This document shows, piece after piece, positions 15,001 to 22,662 of a stretch of 64,000 nucleotides of DNA. The stretch comes from Candidatus Obscuribacterium magneticum (lineage in GTDB: Bacteria; Elusimicrobiota; Elusimicrobia; F11), in assembly GCA_020523905.1 (NCBI GenBank), contig JAJAPZ010000001.1, forward strand, positions 62,001-126,000, written 5' to 3'. The notes beneath the pieces were generated by a model, which was given only the letters and a program-made list of their open reading frames with translations, did not search any database and was not told the origin of the DNA. Positions within the stretch are counted from its first letter, which is position 1; every line of letters starts with the position of its first letter. Position numbers and translations under genes: made by a program.

Positions 15001-18000
15001 CGCCGCCGAGGCCGTCAGATAGGCAAGAAGTTTAAGGAGTTCGCGGCGGGTGGGGCCGTGCCTTCTTCGCTCGATGTGCTGGGCGCCGAAGGCGATGACT
15101 CGTTGAACGAGGTGTTCGACCGGTGAGGGATGAGCCGCGACCAAATCCGGGACTTGTTGTTCATTCAGCCGATATAGCTGAACAAGCACACGGAATAATT
15201 CCGATCTATTTTCAGAGGAAGCAGTGGACTGGGATTCAAGCCGGCGGACGAATTTTTGGCCGATTTCGAACGGAAGAACCAGGCGGCCGCGCCTTCTTTC
15301 CTGGAGGACTTCCGAGGCGACAATTTCCGCCTGCCTTCGGATGAAAGCGATCATTTCCAGCTCATTCCTTTGTTCAGCAAGGGAGAAAGGGGGGTGGGTG
15401 ATGTCGCCTTGTCCCGTGTGGATCGGCGTTGGTATGGAAGGTTTCTCTTGAGTTTTCCTTTGACGCCCTCTACTTATGGTTTTTGCAGGTAACGCGGATT
15501 CCCTTCGCCCCCAGATGCGATTCCATAACCAGGTGACGAAGAAAAATACCATGAAAACCGGCGCTCCGGTGCCGGGTGAAGCGAAGGTGTCCTCTTTTAC
15601 GTCTACATAGAGGAAAGATCCCCATTTGGATAAGAGAGTCATGAGGTCGTTTTGCGGTAATGTGATCTTTTGGGTGCGGATCCAGGAAAGGCGGACTCCC
15701 TTTTGGCCTTTCACTTTGGCTTCTCCCTTGAGAACATCCCTTTGTGATCGATTTATCGTTATTGTTCCGGGTTTCTTTGCCGGATCTATTTCGGGTGACG
15801 GTTTTTCTGTCACTGAAGCCGGATGGGCAAATTTCCACTCTCTGACATGGCCTCGGGGGCGTAGTCCATGGATTCTCGCGAGTACCAATACGACATATTC
15901 AGTAACCCCAAACCGTTTGCCCATTTCTTTCAAAGAAGCCTCCAAAACAGGGAGCCGCTTAATTTTTTCACACATTTTTTTAAATTGTTTAAGATATTCG
16001 CTGAGTTCTCTCTCGGCTTTTGTAAGTGGTCTTTTGGGCAGGGACCTGTGGGAGCGGCGTTTGTTAATAGCGTCAAGGTCTAATTCTTCTCCGTGCGATT
16101 CACTATCGGAGATGTCCGTCTCTCCGTTTGTTTCGTCGGAGGACTGCCCCCCGTGGTCAGGTTCACCGTCAATTGAAAGGAAGGCGTCCGGGAGGCTGGG
16201 CCAAATGGCGTGTAGAAGAAAAATAAAAACATTTAGTCCGGTGTGAATGAGAACGTTCATGCCGTAGGAATTAAGAATGAGATAAGTGAGGGTGAGAACG
16301 GAGGTGCCCAGGGCCTGGATGAAGAGACGAAGGAAGATCTCCCTGCTTACGTGCGATGGGAGGAGGTGTTGGCTTGGCGAGAGAGCTAAGTCTGGCGGCC
16401 CGCGGGCCGCGCGCTCGCGTGCCACTTGAAGAGATTTCGCGATGGTGCCGGGTAGGTGCAACGCGAAGAACAGCAAGGCGACAACCCAAGAGTTTGATTC
16501 CCAGACACCCATCATCAGCGATCGGAACACGGCTTCTTCCCAGAGAGGTGAGATGACAAAGGCCGTCCCGTAAATCACCAGGCCGGCGGCCCAGCCAGTC
16601 AATTTGAAATGCTTCACTACCCATTCCGCCGCCTGCTGAAAAATGGACAAAGTTGGTTGATGAATTGGACTGTCGATTTTGTTTCCTTCGTCGTTGAATC
16701 GGAACTCGCGTGCTACGGCATCGGCTTCAGCCGGGGTGAGCCCGCCTTGACGGAAAACGTCGATCATTTGAGCGCGGGGGCCGTGCTGATAGCGCCAGGC
16801 ATCGAATGTCGTGTTGACGGCAAAGGCGGAAGCTCTTCTCATGTCTAAGCCCGCCCGCCAAAACGCCACGGCCAGGACTTCCTGAAAATAAGCGAATCGA
16901 GGATCCAGGAGAACCCGGTTTCCGGATGTGAAATCATCGTCATAAACGAAGGAGAAAGCCTGCGGCTTAACGTGGAGCTTCCGACTCGCCGCGTCTTCGA
17001 ATGAGGCGCGCCCCTCTTGAATTTCCCAGTCCAAAGCGTATTGAAGCAGAAAGGAGATGGGGTCCGAGAGTTGTCTTTCTTGAAGGACTCGCGCCACCAG
17101 GTGGTGATCGAACAAATCTTTTTGGATGCCGGCAACAAGCTCTTTTTCCATCGCCGCCGGACGGGACGCGTGATGAAAGCTGGTGCGGACATGCCGCAGG
17201 TGCCTTTTTAAAGGTTCTTCACAGGCGTTCATGACATTGTCGTATTCCCGGGTCGTCCAGCCTTGAGATTGGAGATAGCGAAACATTTCCGCATAACCGA
17301 CGCTTTCCGCGAGGAAGTGGATGGCGATAATGGAGCGCACAAGATCGGGGGTGGTGCCAGAAAACTGGGGAGCCTCTTTCAGTTCCCGGATGGATCGCAT
17401 GATGAGGCGAATGGGTTGGGGGTCTCGGACGTGAACATTTTCCTTGACCAGAAGGCCTCGGAGATAGTCCCGGGTGCGTCGAGCGAGCGGGGATTGGGAG
17501 GCCTTGTATTTGTTCATCAGCGTGATGAAGGAATGAATGAGTTCCATATTGAAGACCAAATACGGCTGACCGTTCTCATCGACCCCGGTGCCGGCCGTTC
17601 CCCCGACGTCGGAAACGGCGGAGGCCGGATGGGTGGCCAAATTTGCTTTAAATTTTCCAACCATAGCTTCAACGGAGGCGGCGTATTCATAACCTCCGCT
17701 CTTTATTTCACCCACCAGTTCTTCCATGACAGCGGCGACTTCGAGCCAGTGCGGAGGGAAAGGTTCGGAAGGCGAGGCTTCGTGCTTCTGAGCCATAAGA
17801 ATGAGGCCATTCTCAAGAATCCCCGAAGGGGTCGCTCCCCCTCCCTTCACCAAAGCATGAGCAAGGCGGGAAGGCATGGTTATCCATGGCCAGAATTTGG
17901 TGTTAAAAAGAATGAGGAGTGAAACCAGGAGGAGAATCCAGGGGAAGGGCCCGATGTTTATGTTTTTATTCAAGAGATCGCCGATGATGGCGCCCGATGA

Positions 18001-20022
18001 AAGGGCCGCCGTGATGAGGGATCCTTTCACCAGAACCACATCCTTAAATGTGAAATCGGGGTTGTAGAGAACGTCCACGTGGGCTTCGCGGCCCAGGAAC
18101 CGGAGGGCGTATTTTCCGGCCCACTTGAACCTGTCCCGCGCCCACGTCCACGCCGGGCTCACGCGCGGGAAGCCGATTCCCAAACGAAAGTCCTCGGCGC
18201 CGAATAAAATTTTGGCCCGGCCCTCAGCTTCATTAGAAAGGGGTTCATTGGCTAGGAACAGCTTTTCGCCTTCGAACAATTTATCGAGCGGCGTTTTTTC
18301 CTGGGTGAAAACGCTGAGGGTGGCGGAGCCCGCCTTCGCTGAAGCTCCGCCCGCCACGGCGGGCGAGGCGGGCGAGCCGCTTTCGGACTCAATTTTGGTG
18401 ATCTTGGGAGCGAAGGTGATGGTAGTAAGCCCCGCGTCTTGAAGGAGGCGGTTCATCCCCTGAGAGTGAAAGCCTCCCGTGACAAGGACGGCCACGTTTG
18501 CGTTTTTTTCTGATATGGCTTTGAGAAGGTTCTCGGTCATAGCGCGGTCCCGCGCTTCGGCTTCTTTGTAGAAGGATTCGAAAGTCGTCATCCCTGCGAA
18601 AGCAGGGATCCAGGTATTAAACCTGTTTCTGGATTCCGGCGTTCGCCGGAATGACGATTTGTATTCTGCCCATTCCTCCGGCGTCAGGGCGAAATCGATG
18701 AGTTTGGTGGTGAGGTAAAGATGCCGGGACTCTTGGATGAGAGATTTTTCTTCCTCTGTTCGGGCCAATCGGGCGTAGGCCGCCTCTTCCATCTTCTTGA
18801 GGTCAGCCAACAGTTTGTCCCCATCAATACTGTCGGCCAGAAGGACGTATTGAAGATAGGAGGACATCGCTTTGTATTTCGACATGCCGATGCCGGATTT
18901 CTCGCACAGCTCTTTTAGGGCTTGGTAAAAGTCGGCGTGGTTCATCTGCCCCAGGCGAAAAGAAGCGGTTAATTCCGTTAAGGATTGAATTTGGGCTTCG
19001 GACAATTTTGAGACCAGTTCCTTAATGAGGAAGCTCCGCTCGGCCTCGACCCGGGTGAAGTCAAGGGACGACTCGAGGGACAACGCCTCCATAAACAATT
19101 GCGCATTAATCCATGTCAAGCTTTCGCCGGAATGACGTGTGGCCAAGATTTTTACGTACTCACCTAGACTCAGTGAACCCTTGCGATAGGCCTGGATTTT
19201 CGAATCAAAATCAGCCAGTGATTTGTTGAAGGCGTTCGCCTTCTTTTTGTCCAAGGCCTTATCTATTTCTTCCAATTGTCCTTTAAGTCCCTTTCGCATT
19301 CGCCATGATTCTTGGACGGCTTTGACGTTGGCGGTGTAATGGGGCCGATCGTCCACGCCAACGAACGGCGTAAAGGAGTTCTCATGGGTGAAGGCGGTGT
19401 GGATGGGGCCTGAGATTTCGTTTTCTTTCAAGAGATAGTCGGCGACTTTCCGGATCGTCTCTTTGTCCGGGAATGCGCGGAAGGCGGAGAGGTCGATGGG
19501 ATTAAAGGCGCCTTCCAACGCCACGAGATCGATGCGTCCCCGATCTATGAGCTCCCGAAGCGTGTTGCCGATGTTCGTTTGCGCTTCTTCGTTCATGTGG
19601 ACGTCTTGAATGTGGAGGAGAATGCGGCTTGGGCCCGTTGAAGCGTTGGAGGAAGGCCGTGTCACTTTGCGGATGTTTCCATAGGTTTGAGGTAGGATGG
19701 CCAAAAGATCTTTCAGGTTTCTTGGGGCGTCATTCGAAATCCATTTTTCAGTCCTTCTCTGAGTTATCGCCGACATTGCTTTCCCCGTCATGTCGGGGGT
19801 CAATCGGTTGAGGAGGGAAGCGGGCGAAGGGGTGTTTAAGACCGCCGGCATTTGGGCCAGTTGGAGGGAGCGGCCATTTTGATCGGATGAGTGCTCGAGC
19901 GCCTTTCGCCGCTCGGTCCAGATGGAGACCTGGGGTTTATGGGCCCACGCGCAATTGGTGCAGAAAAATGTGATGAGAAGAAAAAGGGAGAGTCCCTTTT
20001 TGATTGTTTTAGGGGCGTCCAT
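1..20022 (-). CDS. Giant exported membrane protein, mirror copy, truncated by window start
   Basis: Starts at ATG 20022 (minus strand) and is open to base 1: 6,674 codons, identical to codons 1-6674 of the copy at 40777. Its domains map by x -> 60799-x (for example CPBP motif EExxxR near 16535, HExxH near 9892, GHKL region near 1280-1720). Only the first of the three repeated membrane modules (3781-4218) falls inside this arm. Confidence 0.9.
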   Translation of the reverse strand, partial: MDAPKTIKKGLSLFLLITFFCTNCAWAHKPQVSIWTERRKALEHSSDQNGRSLQLAQMPAVLNTPSPASLLNRLTPDMTGKAMSAITQRRTEKWISNDAPRNLKDLLAILPQTYGNIRKVTRPSSNASTGPSRILLHIQDVHMNEEAQTNIGNTLRELIDRGRIDLVALEGAFNPIDLSAFRAFPDKETIRKVADYLLKENEISGPIHTAFTHENSFTPFVGVDDRPHYTANVKAVQESWRMRKGLKGQLEEIDKALDKKKANAFNKSLADFDSKIQAYRKGSLSLGEYVKILATRHSGESLTWINAQLFMEALSLESSLDFTRVEAERSFLIKELVSKLSEAQIQSLTELTASFRLGQMNHADFYQALKELCEKSGIGMSKYKAMSSYLQYVLLADSIDGDKLLADLKKMEEAAYARLARTEEEKSLIQESRHLYLTTKLIDFALTPEEWAEYKSSFRRTPESRNRFNTWIPAFAGMTTFESFYKEAEARDRAMTENLLKAISEKNANVAVLVTGGFHSQGMNRLLQDAGLTTITFAPKITKIESESGSPASPAVAGGASAKAGSATLSVFTQEKTPLDKLFEGEKLFLANEPLSNEAEGRAKILFGAEDFRLGIGFPRVSPAWTWARDRFKWAGKYALRFLGREAHVDVLYNPDFTFKDVVLVKGSLITAALSSGAIIGDLLNKNINIGPFPWILLLVSLLILFNTKFWPWITMPSRLAHALVKGGGATPSGILENGLILMAQKHEASPSEPFPPHWLEVAAVMEELVGEIKSGGYEYAASVEAMVGKFKANLATHPASAVSDVGGTAGTGVDENGQPYLVFNMELIHSFITLMNKYKASQSPLARRTRDYLRGLLVKENVHVRDPQPIRLIMRSIRELKEAPQFSGTTPDLVRSIIAIHFLAESVGYAEMFRYLQSQGWTTREYDNVMNACEEPLKRHLRHVRTSFHHASRPAAMEKELVAGIQKDLFDHHLVARVLQERQLSDPISFLLQYALDWEIQEGRASFEDAASRKLHVKPQAFSFVYDDDFTSGNRVLLDPRFAYFQEVLAVAFWRAGLDMRRASAFAVNTTFDAWRYQHGPRAQMIDVFRQGGLTPAEADAVAREFRFNDEGNKIDSPIHQPTLSIFQQAAEWVVKHFKLTGWAAGLVIYGTAFVISPLWEEAVFRSLMMGVWESNSWVVALLFFALHLPGTIAKSLQVARERAARGPPDLALSPSQHLLPSHVSREIFLRLFIQALGTSVLTLTYLILNSYGMNVLIHTGLNVFIFLLHAIWPSLPDAFLSIDGEPDHGGQSSDETNGETDISDSESHGEELDLDAINKRRSHRSLPKRPLTKAERELSEYLKQFKKMCEKIKRLPVLEASLKEMGKRFGVTEYVVLVLARIHGLRPRGHVREWKFAHPASVTEKPSPEIDPAKKPGTITINRSQRDVLKGEAKVKGQKGVRLSWIRTQKITLPQNDLMTLLSKWGSFLYVDVKEDTFASPGTGAPVFMVFFFVTWLWNRIWGRRESALPAKTISRGRQRKTQEKPSIPTPIHTGQGDITHPPFSLAEQRNELEMIAFIRRQAEIVASEVLQERRRGRLVLPFEIGQKFVRRLESQSTASSENRSELFRVLVQLYRLNEQQVPDLVAAHPSPVEHLVQRVIAFGAQHIERRRHGPTRRELLKLLAYLTASAALPSVATASPAKKIAQVKQMESELQIVIEALKNELIYYAKIHFELIWGQGLDVTFGDSYLLTQRRIIAYVLYKTVESREFVKDFKRWGNRNPGTLIELALKPIRYLGVDPTLQTPDELLKSYKAEQGWLGMNYSLVNSLGSKPGANPSLAELWSIGNKWAQFMRGVKRYALSLNFDEAYQLHQKLIRQPLNSPSEIMASTFEEERTRIQTALSENKFQTDPIDRRIWTSEGYTMKISDGQRKLLNERGELEGKLESLNTIVETLRASTSKPEYTVQKIQGAGGLSVIEASAVADEFRFPNSLGFLWLTKYRRAWVNAHPFWTLMIGLASALAEGGLAIGLLHFGTLATFIFSQGIPFDLGSTGIVSYALAGSWLTILTWFHLKLEENHPDNRIRGSPLPNALTHALVFSVYLLVPVINLAQIIPFQIPLYFALAIHLLYDTRQIIRWKGDPDPKAFIEFARQWNRKFSRAWIHMRKAQGLFAFFIAAVFLIFALIIDPTMALASTPFLTAIYLQGNEGGKEKPTLEDWYRAHMPTSPAEKKKWISTTLALLFLRIIPVRLAIILIQAVRKDAVPFSSQTQQPWADDSLKPIRDVLWGLPAVSPEGRPMNVLEYLSQTANRKLGLEEAYKETRKRSQVLTGLLDRFMFSYLMESLLADPAQRDEARQLLGDATHQTDILTPDEKAVALALASSLQPDYSQVSQTTNGEYGAEKIKEVLFRYKNNKTHGAYSKIRKTIRDNAPLASRWQAMLQKAGWDEKALTPAFFRWARRRQIFESFDIQVISRLFLFNSRNIPRWGDGLLPLATLQRLLADYLTGVSFDEMSNTARDLSPEAEKLLASRKTVQLWMEGYPGVVEHLKTVLDDSSRLGQLFFLIRPFETEAQAIRDDSSGDRNVAERIKDLGKPRSTAATILTLALRLASTQPAAEKISLTYERALHTAMESPTTNLSSPAIVRVFIEGLRSYDRDEATLSNILIPIFRLATYLPGLMSTEDTADFLFETMIRCEPHTTDALMKSLAQATQAEIGQPLLSTLYNNMLKRVYAPIRLLAKKESRRLIGRKMPALDTAERFDILKARRLQDEHFRRLAQRDGIVLEFLGSESQPGLWPEEKVMHHIAKRYAEYLQSDRRPYGIPMENLMDAARDALLKLGYNFDPPESMRIPFESLKDKTEGERIAATLEERQKTLESEIEILAAKSEETKAQLEILGMGSLAAASDPFQQKRLQFELAGLAKGSTIRRQEQGYNRALLEIIGNYRKGDVARAAEIIKTAEKIAKDYRSAKLTSLFARYLDTQIKTLWKQHRGQKRTMERRVKSLDAPMENAKDSDLLFGKAFADPQSKASLEMFFSQEPEVQARVLDQMADILDPVERRIVQLRFGLDPFYRGFELEYDDIATILAFENPAGTALSCQGVEMRFNKTVMPKFTHAVMAASKAKAGRAWDKFIEGLWSQKPVEPEPFVTFVQKTEILLTIGQHLTLPVLPVWEGKIIHILVDEWSPAIQRPKSPSSRYLPPDPRSADTAMPYDVFLNVHVVIRVPKKGFTRHPSAIFYVQFQKSADGKIRQVQTDNLLEPEESPPTVSARPAPSSKASQTFVVAFLSVFIAAQGIHTSLSLLLAFAVITFSLCIRAFSWHIAELILHGKIFPVLSKEPGLLYVDTKSNQIHFNFKIFNLTLARLIRSGGRERIWGVGLAAVGYLFTLAGLVFSFHHELIHKIKGFKSELAAYGLELLILFTAIALTYNAGIPWYVPWGVLLSFNALSASLSIKDITKSLGISETAATELTGRQKRAQQRRFESRLTTIVGLALIIGLLAAGILINIHILPNQKFINVGEGRLLLFVVGYTLLLFLLKWILTKTRQPGRPDLERDMFVNFFSWIPSLADSSLNAWNLRAEKEILKSLVSRGFQKTHLLKNQGLANRPTADLKSDIRDFRIRSAADLRLFLILAGLLVKGEQKRRERKSIAPTTKGKIDRLIVTLLSGEISIKKATADFLDLFQQELGIARLKSWRDIFKEPIQNLLEDYSRSFHARFSAHLPSSNSTVPPRSRGEVATGDSPWRDRRGASVLTPPLSPPHPGREIIFDRTPLIKKVIYGVLSFDTTRFIFSYGFWLVMGLLAWGPTGAVLCFLLIRYLVDPVYKGLLANLKGSIQGEKGIIPLSPLPYGLNKTLPQTNWAEIQRAYDELISLSFKEERKNPWFRLILLEKVLRKIPGQEDLVALVTALKTEVASRAARSTRRETWDSLMKTARDLGWDLSQPEIRFLLRALELPRRRPSRWSMNPQQMRLQVQSKGPMSIFLQILADSLRRAPLFTLRCVVSIPTSVLRALCRWFGLDLCDRLLFALNNKWGTLLGFAAKTHPSQRVDSREMTQRPPFRDPSENEFGKGVLINQLEQLNQPGLKPLIEFLRVRVTVKLEPFIDKSWLPWQMRLIHWRQIAPLPDGRYEFDLENNTLLLSSRMPDDLNLLAALKLLSLAFRHEVIRGEKQNLHLAEPRIFPFIWATYRTLIKKRWAEAVTFIQSFWGGNKKASRAEDSFKDREPILGLLYLISVFPHTLWGRVYSSPQKPGVLYSYRPPPTLYPFVKARENFMVALYLILNWIFNGFIGRTNQKEIGGLKPRSHSRVVILWGLLRPVLSHLGLAIAFASFFIAIFAGLVLHLDLSFLNAWAIWFKEVLSFVNFLYLGDLVNLVWGVCQWAYEGLHYIMAIPLHHLKEFFVWIWAFLAPIRIFFVQTFIPLFYQYIIPTFLFLWGLLYGYLVYKARIGKFLIQNASNIAAAPFVSVYALSTRALYLVRDVPVNEAWIEKVSDGIRCVFHWTRFFWIPLFILLYGFLHLTGLACLIAILGLISYPFLDLRTVIVVIQSLGIPFNPIMYVGITAVMIGLPYSWFYWTFEKFIKVAFREVTPRKIRNTFAAWASLLLILTVAFPLGVRYVLKQNPFHSAAVTRHNEWAAVSLWRQAELWTQTPLLKAALDETLSEMKKEASKELAPEEARALELQIKEFQEKLSGGQVAVLRDRLLGSPFKGLEVIADPHSGYPIIIPSQVSSKHQTHSEKLTLHSSLALRRAVTPVWLKAHKGEIFRALENKNPALYRNAVFFEYFFQLVGDERKSLYQALTPEEWKTILIHMMDTIEDPIVYGSFSANYRQQTLAADVLINFFTDSHDGEYQQLSRELGPRLSDMDVSNAIADIRIKINRLKKKIGTGSQGATSSSGAPVFMVFLFVNWLWNLIWGRRKPASSSARVVSPELKAGDREFTNEDWERGRTLVEVILPGLWYGNIPGNVEEFIHDMRHLCIYAFRDSAVTFSGFKYDPLYHRFLGDDVLLVCARMLESFRSLAQAMSDLPPADRYDEKLMALKKPRTFDFTNYGWILMDRVLQYRDKGQDVGAILRYLHSVSPTFIEVAEELMPILERIIDFVASRPSELIGSLSDCMSRLGSQTFRVKKLAAESDQIPKNLGLEIANAKSILLALDSQLGSARARSHENRRVSIEPINAIARYLDDDVGLKEIRLWVDLLLKGDPQLLKMLRETKLSERIESFLHALSQHRDQYPFPGGDIDRAFKRILASRGIDTEGGERSGTGSLGDRVKKQVQTPAENGALTEESDPSSMLVANRTRAEAKRRGWTNKFWTEVLFAPDYEFLTTFRPDVLIPDHPGPWRKHALRIVGLSAIQIFVLSVPILITWGTGLLFTGNITEILIYAIGYFAIGVAFGLALINPWLQLRGWQKALLFSVYLPNVLGHGIYNFFIHPAPLTSEEIRGLRDSADVERHGGNSTEHSSKQRAKSIVERTSGIPGRKSQAQEREIEGIVEYLVEKKLRKHGPLLIAVDGDRPSFNSFFIEALVEKLTPQHRAFVIHGPQPMITLQENPEYSGRAPWSETAEKIRYEIDSCNEDFIFVEGPRVFNICRETSFRTDDFDAKILVRADDRANELLIRLAGIKRPATLEAITPNIYPEDIVPRYDIAMSASVVFGDQQVLDYLPLQHGQSIWINPSIGRKRRDLEIGGKVFQGCHLVFHQVPGVSGGLAVSDDFDENRIQAIEALGERGVPFNGECKVSVVPNEDIHIALFNDPARVQGNAVFFEHVNSQFRSINQSVRFYLVNEGDLELMESSDGEKHTVLKRALAIQGGKLFLDVFERPLFLHAIVEPSDFLRLQIEKTDTLIVPSRKTLDMSRDRQRQMQLLSAYGLPAGGELKPPTVDLNGAKVPYFVEQPIKIDSPEFQNAHEIRLIVVKKFGSKSSSSLSIQSEIASVPLMRADDPPLRARLFLDDYLMALRVAPLRPLTAEERKRFQMKLRSLAIEAADALVNREGMETDVLAVDLGLGEPSDKDGLPRVFIRGVSTIFDVDETIESICAAPPRHKEKERHYRYFKKCFQYIVAAARKWFRDRPGSEAYEGPLAWTGLPKSDQEALQSLWSGLSWTAEGRLELSCRKNMARLQELFFTHRGFNRDFQSIAAGTFNELEKRANEAFEKIRALMNASELETSQRMAHNALDNLLKHGEGKGAFLMRLKFMDEKHATFTFILLDRGAGFVSEDGLHVPIHEAVKHGVSFRNLAQGKGVGLYEIFSRADDMGLLTVDRCEAVPQAYFWKKGDPEEVPWTSAPVPSGTLLAFRKRITHQLPAHQLQNAYPVSENPLGWLQECMFHLKEGGRILGEDSRWSGVVKKIEGSRSQILSLLDISKIELSDHREVPARNIERNFDTVYQIQAGLERLIMDVESNHHLTDTNKSALESLHAAGKLLEQFVDYVRTARSRPGQFELEFEPSPVLGPYNEAIFTQFIRDTRVVEKTLRRLYGQHARALAIKKVSIAYYHSGSNRVAYAWHVTFRNPSFPPMNLIMKASLRNGESEIIHQTQARLAKFLLGNPNDFIGVLPDGRVVVTGPLFTGPNFQEILIDHYSGRNRLHTTSGQLFAIQTEIVRVCVETWMKLGGHFISDPNPSQFVVKITDGKSPNIRVWLIDKGGLSSTGNPGIDNLVLVPRGESELAIALEKSEETLIDDYNGLANEGRIREFINDAIER

Positions 20023-20160
20023 TCCGGCTCCAATAATGTTGTGGAAACATTGGAGCCAGTATAAATATACGGGATTAAAATCCTATTAAGATTTGGTAAC
20101 GGAGATGTAAATTTTTAGGAAGGGAGTTAGGATGAAAATAGTTGACGACCAACAGTTTGT

Positions 20161-21432
20161 TTAAAGGCGTGTGATTCGCTGTGTTCCTTTTAATGAAATT
20201 GTGTTTCCGGCCGCTGCCATGGGGATTTCCATTTTCTCGCAGAGTTCTTTGAGGTCGCCCTCCGGATTGGTCAGGGTCGCGGAGATTGTTCCGGCGACCT
20301 CGGTCGGAAGGCCGTCGGTGTAGAGAAGATACGCTGTTCCCTTGTACTGGCCGGAGACGGTGAGAGGGGCCATCAGGCTTTGTACGGCGGGGTCGATCGC
20401 CTGAAGCGTGAAAGTCAGGGGTGTTTCCCATTCGATCACGGAGCAGAAGCCGGCCGGCGTCCGTTCGAATCGGGCGAGTCGGAATGTGACGTTCGGATTG
20501 GAGGCGATTTTGAATATCCAGAGAGGAAGGGAGAAAGAAAGCGGTTGCGTCCACTGGGCGCCGGGTCGCACCCGGTCCTTGGGGAATCGGAAATAAAGGC
20601 CGACGTCGCCGATGGAGACATCCATTTCGGAAAGCGAATTTAAGAATTGTTCGGCCGGGTCAACCCGCGCCGGTTCGGGTTCCGGCGGTTCTTCACCGCC
20701 GGGTCCCCAATATCCCTGCTGGTATTTCTGGGCCTTTTCCGCCTGCTCCTGGCGAAGGCGGGCTTGATGCTTTGCCGTGTTGGCCATGTGCTCGTAATCG
20801 TCCAAGGAGAGACCTCCCGATACCTGTCCGCCCGAGGAATTCAGTTGCGTGGAACGAGTCCACTCGGCCAATTTGGCGGCCGGTGTCTCAAGGGGCGCGG
20901 GCAACCCCGGCAAGCCACTAAAGAGCAGTTGGGAATAGCTCTTCACAAAAGAGGTGTTTCCGCCTGAATCCCTGTCTTTGGCGACAATGGAACTTTGGAA
21001 TTGGCTGCTCACGATCTTTGCTCCGAGGGCGCCGGCGGCGTCTGCCCCCTCGGGCAGGACCGTTGAAAGCTGTAAGTTGAGGATTCCCTGCGTGCGGATT
21101 TCTTCTCCTTTTCGTACGTTGTATTTCAGCTTCCCCCCCAGCAGCCTTGTGCTGAGGTCTGGAATGAGGACAACGCTGAGAGGGACGCCGACAAGAAGAA
21201 GGAGAGAGAGTGTGATACCCAAGGGCAGCCCCGAGTGCGACTCCTGGGCCAGTTGGGTCAGTTTGATCTCGGCCTGCTTTTGGGCCGGGTCCTTCCATTT
21301 TTCAAAAATGACGCCGCATTGCTGGCATTGCGGAACTTCGACAGGATGAACAAAATGACATGCGGGGCATTCCTTTTTTAAAGGCGAAGGTTTCGGGGGC
21401 GGTGACGTATCAGGGGCTGGCTTTTTCTCCAT
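20161..21432 (-). CDS. Zinc-ribbon membrane protein, mirror copy
   Basis: Identical to 39367-40638: CxxC-CxxC ribbon, one membrane helix and a large extracytoplasmic domain. Confidence 0.7.
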   Translation of the reverse strand: MEKKPAPDTSPPPKPSPLKKECPACHFVHPVEVPQCQQCGVIFEKWKDPAQKQAEIKLTQLAQESHSGLPLGITLSLLLLVGVPLSVVLIPDLSTRLLGGKLKYNVRKGEEIRTQGILNLQLSTVLPEGADAAGALGAKIVSSQFQSSIVAKDRDSGGNTSFVKSYSQLLFSGLPGLPAPLETPAAKLAEWTRSTQLNSSGGQVSGGLSLDDYEHMANTAKHQARLRQEQAEKAQKYQQGYWGPGGEEPPEPEPARVDPAEQFLNSLSEMDVSIGDVGLYFRFPKDRVRPGAQWTQPLSFSLPLWIFKIASNPNVTFRLARFERTPAGFCSVIEWETPLTFTLQAIDPAVQSLMAPLTVSGQYKGTAYLLYTDGLPTEVAGTISATLTNPEGDLKELCEKMEIPMAAAGNTISLKGTQRITRL

Positions 21433-21490
21433 CAACTAGAGAATAGGATTATCAGTTGTTTTCATCAACGGTTTTAACCAGGATCGCCGG

Positions 21491-21625
21491 TTAAGATTTC
21501 AATTCTTTGGGGAGCCGCTCGATTTTCGACGCGAGAATGAAATCGTTTTGCAACGATGGAGCGCCGCCCTCGCACGGCCGGCGTTTGCTTTTGGAGAGTT
21601 CCTCTAATCCGACGGTCGTGCTCAT
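21491..21625 (-). pseudogene. Truncated pterin dehydratase-like remnant, mirror copy
   Basis: Identical to 39174-39308, with only the PCEGG N-terminal region present. Confidence 0.4.
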
Positions 21626-21633
21626 TCCGGACC

Positions 21634-22518
21634 TCACGCGAGAGCCGGGTGCAGGAGGGAGCTCCAATCCTGTTTTTTCGCCCATTTTTCGAAGGTGTGC
21701 CATCCCACCACATGATAAGCGCTCCGGAGCTTTCGGATATTAACCGAATAGCCGACGCGGTTGAACCACTCGTACATCTTGGCGAAATCCTCATTGGTGG
21801 CCCGCACCTGCTCGAGCGGCGTTTCGACGTAGGTGATCGTCCTTCCCGTGACATCGGAAAGGATCTGGGCCACCCGGGATCCGCTCGGCTCATCCGATGC
21901 GATCTCGATGCGCTGGCCTATAAATCTCGCCGGGTGCTCAATGATGTGAGCGGCGAAGCGGCCAATATCGGCCACGGCGATATGTTGGAGTTTTCGATCC
22001 GGCGGCAAAGCCATCGCCAGCTTGCCCGCCTGGAGCCCGGGCAGCCACCAGGGGCTCGTGTAGTTTTCCATAAAAAAGACGGGAGCGATGATGGTGAAGG
22101 GGATCCCGGAGGCCCGCAGGTATTCTTCAATCCTCGTTTTGCTGTCAAAGTGAGGGATACCGGTCATTTTGTCGGCCCCTGCGACCGACGTAAATAATAG
22201 ATGTTTTATGCCGGCCCTTTTTAGGGCGTCAATGACAGCTATTCCCTGGTGAACCTCCGCCTCAGTGCCCTTTTCGTAGGGGGTCGTCATGACGAAGGCG
22301 GATTCGACGCCCGTCGCCGCTCGTTCCACGGACGAGGGGTCGTCGAAACTGCCGATGGCGATCTCGGCTCCCAACGATCTCAATTCCAGAGTGGCCGGCC
22401 CTTCTTTGCGCGAAAAAGACCGAACGGGATAGCCTTTCTTTAAAAAAGCGTGAGCCACCGCCCCGCCCTGTTTTCCCGAAGCGCCTGTGACCAAAACCTT
22501 CTTCAATTGTGTTTTCAT
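21634..22518 (-). CDS. NmrA-like NAD(P)-binding protein, mirror copy
   Basis: Identical to 38281-39165, with TGASGKQGG Rossmann motif and the same Shine-Dalgarno site. Confidence 0.85.
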   Translation of the reverse strand: MKTQLKKVLVTGASGKQGGAVAHAFLKKGYPVRSFSRKEGPATLELRSLGAEIAIGSFDDPSSVERAATGVESAFVMTTPYEKGTEAEVHQGIAVIDALKRAGIKHLLFTSVAGADKMTGIPHFDSKTRIEEYLRASGIPFTIIAPVFFMENYTSPWWLPGLQAGKLAMALPPDRKLQHIAVADIGRFAAHIIEHPARFIGQRIEIASDEPSGSRVAQILSDVTGRTITYVETPLEQVRATNEDFAKMYEWFNRVGYSVNIRKLRSAYHVVGWHTFEKWAKKQDWSSLLHPALA

Positions 22519-22662
22519 ACGACCCTCCTCCGCTTGTCAATTTTGTTTCTTTAACTTTTTAAACGCAGAGGTGATCCAGGAAGTTCCCATCTCCCAAAGC
22601 GGAGTTGAGGTTGGGAAATATTCTTAGGCAGGAGGGAAAATCAAAGAGGAGTAAAGAAAGGT